From: Gemmatimonadota bacterium
GTDB lineage: Bacteria; Gemmatimonadota; Gemmatimonadetes; Longimicrobiales; Longimicrobiaceae
Length of the DNA stretch: 32,599 bases
NCBI GenBank assembly: GCA_028287185.1
Contig: JAQBQD010000199.1
Coordinates: 1 to 32,599 of the forward strand
Reading direction: 5' to 3'
Shown here: positions 27,336-32,599 of the stretch, piece by piece
Layout: each line of letters opens with the position of its first letter
Position numbering within the stretch: position 1 is the first letter of the stretch
Made by a program: the position numbers and the translations under genes
Notes under the pieces: model-generated
Databases searched by the model: none
What the model saw: only the letters and a program-made list of their open reading frames with translations
Told to the model about the DNA's origin: nothing

Positions 27336-28298
27336 TCAGTACCCCATCGGACAGCCGCCGCCCGGCGCGGGGCCATCCCCGGAACCGCCGTCCGTCGGCC
27401 CGCCGTCCACCTTCGCCGGGGCGTGCGCCTGCGCATCGCCGAAGCCGCCGGGATCGTCGGAGTGGGCACCGTAGCCGTCGCCCGCGCCCAGGCGGCTGCG
27501 GACCTCCCACAGCTCGGGGAAGGCACGGCGGTCCAGGGTGCTGCGCAGGTAGCCGGCGCCCTCGCTGCCGCCCGAGCCCGGCTTGCCGCCGATCACCCGC
27601 TCCACCATCTGCACGTGGCGGAAGCGCCAGAGCGTGAACAGCCCGTCGAACTCGATGAGCGTCTCGCACAGGCGCAGCAGGGCGTAGTTGCTCTCCGCCT
27701 CGCGGTACACCCGCACCAGCGCGCGCACGCGGCGGTCGTAGGCGTCCGCGCGCGCGGGCTCTCCGCCGCCCGCGAGGGCCGGGGGCGCGTCGAAGCCGCG
27801 GCGGCGAAGCAGGGCGAACAGCGCGTCCGGCAGCGTGCCTTCCGCCAGGCGCCGCGACAGGGTGGCGTGCTCGGGCGAGTCGGGGGCGAAGGTGCGCAGG
27901 TGCCGCTCGTCCTTGAGGCCGGCCACGAACTCCAGCTCGCGGAATTGCGCGGACTGGAAGCCGCTGGCGGGCATCAGGTGGTCGCGGAAGGCCAGGAAGT
28001 CCACCGGCATCATGGTCTCCAGCACCGTGAGCTGCTGGATGAGCACGCGCTGGATCTCGATGCAGCGCCGCAGCAGCCGGTCGGCGCCCAGCACCTCGTC
28101 GCGCTCCAGGTGCAGCAGGATGGCGCCCATCTCGTGCAGCACCTGCTTGAACCACAGCTCGTAGACCTGGTGGATGAGGATGAACAGCATCTCGTCGTGC
28201 TGCGGCGGGCTGGACCGCTGCTCCTGCAGCGAGAGCAGGTCCTGCACGCGCAGGTATCCGCCGTAGCTCAGCTTCGCCTCTTCCCGTCCGAACGACAT
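27336..28298 (-). CDS. kynA: Tryptophan 2,3-dioxygenase
   Basis: A 320-aa heme enzyme that opens the indole ring of L-tryptophan with O2 to give N-formylkynurenine, the first step of the kynurenine pathway. SYGGYLRVQDLLSLQ is the substrate-side N-terminus. His43 in HQVYELWFKQ is the active-site base equivalent. FRELEF (119-124) carries the carboxylate-binding Arg120. His228 in RFRHVQMVERVIG is the likely axial heme ligand. GSGGSEG (241-247) matches the family GTGGS loop. The last 50 residues are glycine- and acid-rich and look disordered. The ATG at 28298 follows GGGAGG at good spacing; the frame continues upstream but without coding bias. No formamidase or kynureninase lies in the window. 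Confidence 0.95.
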   Translation of the reverse strand: MSFGREEAKLSYGGYLRVQDLLSLQEQRSSPPQHDEMLFILIHQVYELWFKQVLHEMGAILLHLERDEVLGADRLLRRCIEIQRVLIQQLTVLETMMPVDFLAFRDHLMPASGFQSAQFRELEFVAGLKDERHLRTFAPDSPEHATLSRRLAEGTLPDALFALLRRRGFDAPPALAGGGEPARADAYDRRVRALVRVYREAESNYALLRLCETLIEFDGLFTLWRFRHVQMVERVIGGKPGSGGSEGAGYLRSTLDRRAFPELWEVRSRLGAGDGYGAHSDDPGGFGDAQAHAPAKVDGGPTDGGSGDGPAPGGGCPMGY

Positions 28299-28696
28299 CC
28301 AGGCCTCCCCGTTGGTCTTCCGCGCAACCTCACCCGAACGCCTTAGGATGCGCCCCGCCGCCGCCCCGCACAAGACGGCACCGCGCGGAAGCGTGCGTTT
28401 CTGCGGGTCCAGCTCGGGCAGATCCGCGACCGGAATCGTGAAACACGGCAGAGGGCGTCGTCGATCGAGCCTGGCCGACGCCCGCCGACGGCGCCATCGA
28501 CCGGCGCACCCGGCTGCGGACGGCGGACGAGAGCGGACCGCGAGCCTCGACCGTCGCGCCCCTCCCCGAAGTGGACGGCGCGCACGTTCGCCGGCGCGGC
28601 CACTGTCCAAGGGCCGGAAAGGATGATACGGTTGATGCGCTTCCGCCCGGGAACCGCCCCAAGCGCCGCCGCCCGACATACCGCCAGCCCGAGCGC
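28299..28696. other. 398-nt divergent intergenic region (dioxygenase / XPB helicase)
   Basis: No gene was accepted here. For the dioxygenase (minus strand) only TTGTGC and CATCCT, 17 bp apart (the latter at 28345-28350), suggest a promoter. For the helicase (plus strand), CTGTCC (28603) and GATACG (28625) are weak candidates. No operator or terminator was recognised. Confidence 0.35.
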
Positions 28697-30379
28697 ATGA
28701 CCTACCGTCCCGAGAACCCGCTGATCGTGCAGGGCGACCACACCGTGCTGGCCGAGGTGGACAGCCCCCGCTTTCCCGCGGCGCGCGACGAGCTGGCGCG
28801 CTTCGCCGAGCTGGTGAAGTCACCCGAGCACGTGCACACCTACCGCATCAGCCCGCTCTCGGTGTGGAACGCGTGCGCGTCCGGCGAGGGGCCGCAGCCC
28901 ATCGTGGAGGCGCTGCGGGAGTACGCGAAGTATCCCGTGCCGGGCCACGTGGAGACCTCCATCCGCGACTGGGCCTCGCGCTACGGGCGCCTGCGCATCA
29001 CCCGTGACGGCGACGCGCTGCTGCTGGACGCGCGCGACGAGCCGCTGGCCGAGGAGGTGTCGCGGCTGAAGGCGGTGGCTCCGCTGCTGGCCGAGCGCGT
29101 GGACGCGCACACCTTCCGCGTGGCGGCGGCCGACCGCGGCCGGCTGAAGCAGGCGCTGGTGAAGGCGGGGTGGCCGGCGGAGGACCTGGCGGGCTACACG
29201 GCCGGCGAGCCGCTGCCCATCGCGCTGCGGGAGGTGACGCGCGCGGGGCTGCCCTTCGCGCCGCGCGACTACCAGTGGGACGCCGCCTCCGCCTTCCACG
29301 CGGCGGGCACGGAGCGCGGCGGCTCGGGCGTGGTGGTGCTTCCCTGCGGCGCGGGCAAGACGGTGGTGGGCATGACCTGCATGTCGCGCCTGTCCGAGTC
29401 CACCCTGGTGCTCACCACCAGCGTGACGGCCGTGCGCCAGTGGATCTCGGAGATCCTGGACAAGACCACCCTGGCGCCCGACCAGGTGGGCGAGTACACG
29501 GGCGAGGCCAAGGACGTGCGCCCGGTGACGGTGGCGACGTACCAGATCCTCACCCACCGCGCCGGCCGTGACGCGCCGTTCCTGAACCTGGAGCTGTTCG
29601 ACCGGCGCTCGTGGGGCCTGATCGTGTACGACGAGGTGCACCTGCTGCCGGCGCCCGTCTTCCAGGTCACCGCCGGCCTCCAGGCCCGCCGCCGCCTGGG
29701 CCTCACCGCCACCCTCGTGCGCGAGGACGGGCGCGAGGACGACGTGTTCGCGCTCATCGGCCCCAAGAAGGCCGACGTGCCGTGGAAGGTGCTGGAGAAC
29801 CAGGGCTGGATCGCCACCGCGCGCTGCACCGAGGTGCGGGTCCCGCTGCCCGAGGAGCTGCGCCTGCCCTACGCCGTGGCCGACGCCCGCCAGCGCTTCC
29901 GCATCGCCAGCGAGAACCCGGCCAAGCTGGACGTGGTGCGCGCCCTGCTGCGGCGCCACGCCGGAGAGCCCGCGCTGGTGATCGGCCTGTACCTGGACCA
30001 GGTGGAGGCGGTGGCCGCCGGGCTGGACGTGCCGCTGCTGACGGGCAGCACCCCCCAGCGCCGCCGCGACGCGCTGTACGACGGCTTCCGCCGGGGCGAG
30101 ATCCCCGTGCTGGCGGTGTCGAAGGTGGCGAACTTCGCGGTGGACCTGCCGGACGCCTCGGTGGCCATCCAGGTCTCGGGCACCTTCGGCTCGCGGCAGG
30201 AGGAGGCGCAGCGCCTGGGCCGCATCCTGCGCCCCAAGCCGGGCGAGAACCAGGCGCACTTCTACACCCTGGTCACCCGCGACACCGACGAGCAGGAGTA
30301 CGCCCTCAAGCGCCAGCTCTTCCTGTGCGAGCAGGGCTACGAGTACCAGATCGCCGACGCGGCGGAGGTGGAGGGATGA
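28697..30379 (+). CDS. XPB (ERCC3/RAD25)-type DNA repair helicase
   Basis: A 560-aa superfamily-2 helicase. Residues 5-105 form an accessory domain (NPLIVQGDHTVLAEV to IRDWASRYGRLRI) of the kind called XPB/Ssl2-like. The helicase core has Walker A PCGAGKT (216-222), Walker B DEVH (312-315), TAT (337-339) directly followed by the XPB-specific RED motif Arg342-Glu343-Asp344, and motif VI QEEAQRLGRILRP. Bacterial XPBs unwind or anneal DNA with 3'-5' polarity; a repair role is presumed. The ATG at 28697 is the first with good codon bias. The stop overlaps the next ATG by 4 nt (30376-30379), so this protein and its downstream partner are made together. Confidence 0.93.
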   Translation: MTYRPENPLIVQGDHTVLAEVDSPRFPAARDELARFAELVKSPEHVHTYRISPLSVWNACASGEGPQPIVEALREYAKYPVPGHVETSIRDWASRYGRLRITRDGDALLLDARDEPLAEEVSRLKAVAPLLAERVDAHTFRVAAADRGRLKQALVKAGWPAEDLAGYTAGEPLPIALREVTRAGLPFAPRDYQWDAASAFHAAGTERGGSGVVVLPCGAGKTVVGMTCMSRLSESTLVLTTSVTAVRQWISEILDKTTLAPDQVGEYTGEAKDVRPVTVATYQILTHRAGRDAPFLNLELFDRRSWGLIVYDEVHLLPAPVFQVTAGLQARRRLGLTATLVREDGREDDVFALIGPKKADVPWKVLENQGWIATARCTEVRVPLPEELRLPYAVADARQRFRIASENPAKLDVVRALLRRHAGEPALVIGLYLDQVEAVAAGLDVPLLTGSTPQRRRDALYDGFRRGEIPVLAVSKVANFAVDLPDASVAIQVSGTFGSRQEEAQRLGRILRPKPGENQAHFYTLVTRDTDEQEYALKRQLFLCEQGYEYQIADAAEVEG

Positions 30380-32442
30380 AGCACCTGGACGCGGTGGACT
30401 GGCCCGCCGTGGTGGCCGCGGCGCCGCGGTGGGACGGGCTGCCCCTGGAGGCCCGCCGGGCATTCCTGGGGCTGCGGCGCGCCCCCAACAACGCCAGGAC
30501 CCTGGGCCCGTGGCGAGGGATGCTGAAGGACGCGCGGCTCGTCCAGGCCCTGGCGCCGGACCGTGTCGCCGTCGCGGCGGACGCGTTCCCGCTCTTCGAC
30601 GCCCTTCGCGCCCTGCGGAAGGCCCGGCCGTTTGGGCCCGCGCCCCGCAGCGAGGACCTGATGCTGGCCTACGTGCGCGAGCACTTTGCCCGCGACGACT
30701 ACCAGCTGCTGCGCAACGGCCGGCCCGGCGACTACAGCCACGCCGCCGCGCCCGACCTGGCCGACGCCGCCTCGTCCGCCGAGTGGGCGGGCGACCTGCT
30801 GACCGCCGGCACGCCCGACGCCGTGGACGCATGGGAGAAGCGCCGTGGCGGCGCCGTGCGCGGCTTCCGGCTGAACACGCCGGCGCGCGTCGACGCCGTG
30901 CAGCGGCTGGTGCGCGGGCTGCTGGAGGCCGGCACGCCGCTGCCCCTGTCGCACCTGCCCGCGCTGCTGCCCAGCGTGCCGCTCGGCGAGGTGGCGCACG
31001 CGCTGCACACGGCGCTGGGGTACCTGCTGGTGCTGGGCGCCGTGCGCGAGGCCGACCTGCAGCCCGTCTTCGGGCTCTGGCCCCCCGCGGCCGAGTGGCT
31101 GTCGCGCCCCCAGGCGGCCGCTCCCCAGGCGGCCGCGCCCGTCGAGACGGTGGACGCGTGGGAGGGGGCGTTCGCCATGGACGACATGGTGGCCGTCCTG
31201 GTCGCCGCCTCGTCCGAGCCCGTGCGGCTGCGCGGCGACGACGTGGGGGTGTTCGCCCGCACCCGCAACGCGCTGGGCAAGCGCCTCACCCTGGTGCCGC
31301 TGTGGGCCGCCGAGTGGCTGGACCTGGCTCACCCGGCCGACGCCTACGACCAGGACGACCCCTACGAGATCCACGATCCTCCGGACGACGCGGCGCGGAC
31401 GGAGATGATGAACGCCGTGCGCGTGGACACCGCCGCCGCGATGCTGAGCGCCTACGGGCTGGCGAAGGTCAAGGGACGCCGCGGCGAGAACCTGAGCCTG
31501 GTGCCCACCCCCGCCGGCACCCACTGGCTGGGGATGGGCGACCGGGAGCGCCTGCAGGCGCTGCTGGACATGCTGCGCGCCTCGCGCCAGCGCAGCCCCG
31601 GGGACTGGACGTCCTCTCAGGAAGGGCCGCCGTTCTTTCCCGTCAGCACCGGGTGGATGTCGGTGCACGGCGGCGTGGACCTGCGCAACGCGCTCTGCCG
31701 GGCGCTGCTGTCCATGCCCACCGCCCCCGCCGAGGCGGGCGAGCTCCTGCGGTTCCTGGCGCGCGGCGACAACCCCGTCCGCTCGTTCGGGGGGATGTCC
31801 ACCGTCGAGCGGCGCGAGGGGGGATGGATCTACCTGCTGCGGGGGTTCCTGCTGCACCGCCTGGCGCCGCTGGGCGGGCTGCGCTTCGCGCGGACGGCGG
31901 ACAGCAAGGTGTGCGTGGGGCTCACCTCCGCCGGCCGCTACCTGCTGGGCGGCGCGGACGAGCTGGAGTACGGCACGGGGCCCATCCAGGGCGAGGTGGT
32001 GGTGCAGCCCAACTTCGAGGTGGTGTTCCTGGCCCCCTCCGCGCAGGCCGAGGCGCGCATCGGGCGCTACGCCGAGCGGATCGGCAGCGGCGTGGGCACG
32101 CTGTTCCGCATCACCCGCCCCGCGGTCCTGGCGGCGGTGGAGGCCGGCGCCACGGCCGAGCGCGTGCTGGGCGACCTGGCCTCGGCCATCTCGCGCCCGC
32201 TGCCGGCCAACGTGGCCCGCCAGGTGCGCGACTGGGTACAGGCCACGCGGCGCGTCCGCATCGGCAGCGCGGTGCTGGTGGACTGCCCCGACGCGGAGAC
32301 CGCGGTGCGCGTGCACGCCGCGGGAGGCAAGCAGGTGGAGCGGCTGACGGACACCGTGCTGCGGCTGACCGGCGGCTCCACGTCGGACCTCAACGCCATG
32401 CTGAAGAAGCTCCGCGCCTCCGGCATCTTCCGCGAACCCTGA
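30376..32442 (+). CDS. Helicase-associated (XPB/Ssl2-like domain) protein
   Basis: A 688-aa protein, mostly helical, without helicase motifs. Around residues 537-640 (GEVVVQPNFEVVFLAPSAQAEARIGRYAERIG to VRDWVQATRRVRI) it carries the same accessory domain that opens the XPB protein. A conserved end follows (GSTSDLNAMLKKLRASGIFRE). The N-terminal 500 residues resemble winged-helix-rich helicase-associated proteins found beside bacterial XPB genes. It starts inside the helicase stop (ATGA) after a strong GGAGGTGGAGGG ribosome-binding site, implying stoichiometric synthesis and a physical complex. No nuclease motif like that of archaeal Bax1 was seen. It is probably a DNA-binding or regulatory partner of XPB. 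Confidence 0.85.
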   Translation: MKHLDAVDWPAVVAAAPRWDGLPLEARRAFLGLRRAPNNARTLGPWRGMLKDARLVQALAPDRVAVAADAFPLFDALRALRKARPFGPAPRSEDLMLAYVREHFARDDYQLLRNGRPGDYSHAAAPDLADAASSAEWAGDLLTAGTPDAVDAWEKRRGGAVRGFRLNTPARVDAVQRLVRGLLEAGTPLPLSHLPALLPSVPLGEVAHALHTALGYLLVLGAVREADLQPVFGLWPPAAEWLSRPQAAAPQAAAPVETVDAWEGAFAMDDMVAVLVAASSEPVRLRGDDVGVFARTRNALGKRLTLVPLWAAEWLDLAHPADAYDQDDPYEIHDPPDDAARTEMMNAVRVDTAAAMLSAYGLAKVKGRRGENLSLVPTPAGTHWLGMGDRERLQALLDMLRASRQRSPGDWTSSQEGPPFFPVSTGWMSVHGGVDLRNALCRALLSMPTAPAEAGELLRFLARGDNPVRSFGGMSTVERREGGWIYLLRGFLLHRLAPLGGLRFARTADSKVCVGLTSAGRYLLGGADELEYGTGPIQGEVVVQPNFEVVFLAPSAQAEARIGRYAERIGSGVGTLFRITRPAVLAAVEAGATAERVLGDLASAISRPLPANVARQVRDWVQATRRVRIGSAVLVDCPDAETAVRVHAAGGKQVERLTDTVLRLTGGSTSDLNAMLKKLRASGIFREP

Positions 32443-32477
32443 CCCGGACTCCGCCCGCTCCCTTCAGCCGGCGACTC

Positions 32478-32599
32478 GGTGGATCGGTGGATCGGTGGAT
32501 CGGTGGATCGGTGGATCGGTGGATCGGTGGATCGGTGGATCGGTGGATCGGTGGATCGGTGGATCGGTGGATCGGTGGATCGGTGGATCGGTGGATCGG
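32478..32599. repeat. Perfect tandem array of an 8-bp unit (GGTGGATC), running off the window
   Basis: Fifteen identical 8-bp units and a partial sixteenth occupy 32478-32599 and continue past the edge. The array starts 36 nt after the stop of the helicase-associated gene. No unit carries a substitution, which points to recent expansion or active homogenisation. An assembly artefact at a repeat edge is also possible. Confidence 0.95.

Noticed and set aside
32478..32599. CRISPR array or replication-origin iterons at the right edge
   Set aside because: The 8-bp units have no spacers, and no replication initiator gene is present. The array is too short-period to be typical iterons.

Overview
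The window is very GC-rich DNA with dense genes and strongly GC-biased third codon positions. The gene mix is a bacterial XPB helicase operon, a YphP-type bacilliredoxin, PduO, tandem cyclic di-GMP-I riboswitches and a CoA-dependent anthranilate pathway. This suits a soil Gemmatimonadota bacterium of the Longimicrobium type. That assignment is inference from gene style and not a database match. No rRNA, tRNA, transposase, phage gene or CRISPR array was seen.

Left part (1-7906, plus strand): a HicB-like/DinB-like protein is coupled to a cob(I)alamin adenosyltransferase. A bacilliredoxin with its own terminator and a protein of unknown function follow. Next comes a regulated unit: a good sigma70-type promoter, a long leader with TWO tandem cyclic di-GMP-I aptamers, a lipoprotein with a ZU5-like domain, and an outer-membrane beta-barrel protein. 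A class-3 lipase with its own terminator closes this part.

Middle part (7958-16310): two tandem long-chain acyl-CoA ligase paralogues of identical length (617 aa) lie on the plus strand, followed by a VOC-fold protein and a perfect 13-bp terminator hairpin. On the minus strand there is a short-chain dehydrogenase, an unknown 134-aa protein, a membrane-anchored protein and a small lipoprotein. A gene-free stretch holds an 11-unit 7-bp tandem array.

Right-middle part (16389-28298, minus strand): a catabolic cluster running from tryptophan towards central metabolism. It has tryptophan 2,3-dioxygenase; a fused monooxygenase/Old-Yellow-Enzyme reductase of the anthraniloyl-CoA type; an SDR; a GAF-GAF-GGDEF diguanylate cyclase; a crotonase; an acyl-CoA dehydrogenase; a 160-aa unknown; a 2-aminobenzoate-CoA ligase-type enzyme; and a RidA-family protein. 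Most neighbours overlap by 4 nt or lie within 2 nt. The diguanylate cyclase overlaps the crotonase gene, so a second-messenger enzyme is translationally coupled to the pathway. An orphan Phd/YefM-type antitoxin gene with its own promoter sits inside the cluster on the opposite strand. Kynurenine formamidase and kynureninase are absent from the window.

Right end (28697-32599): an XPB-type DNA helicase is coupled to a 688-aa protein that ends in the same accessory domain that begins the helicase. A perfect 8-bp tandem array then runs off the window.

The non-coding gaps share a composite interspersed repeat (hairpin modules at about 127-165, 9963-10160, 15927-15976, 18511-18703 and 27153-27290). 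The most striking link is a cyclic di-GMP synthase and a double cyclic di-GMP riboswitch about 17 kb apart in the same window.
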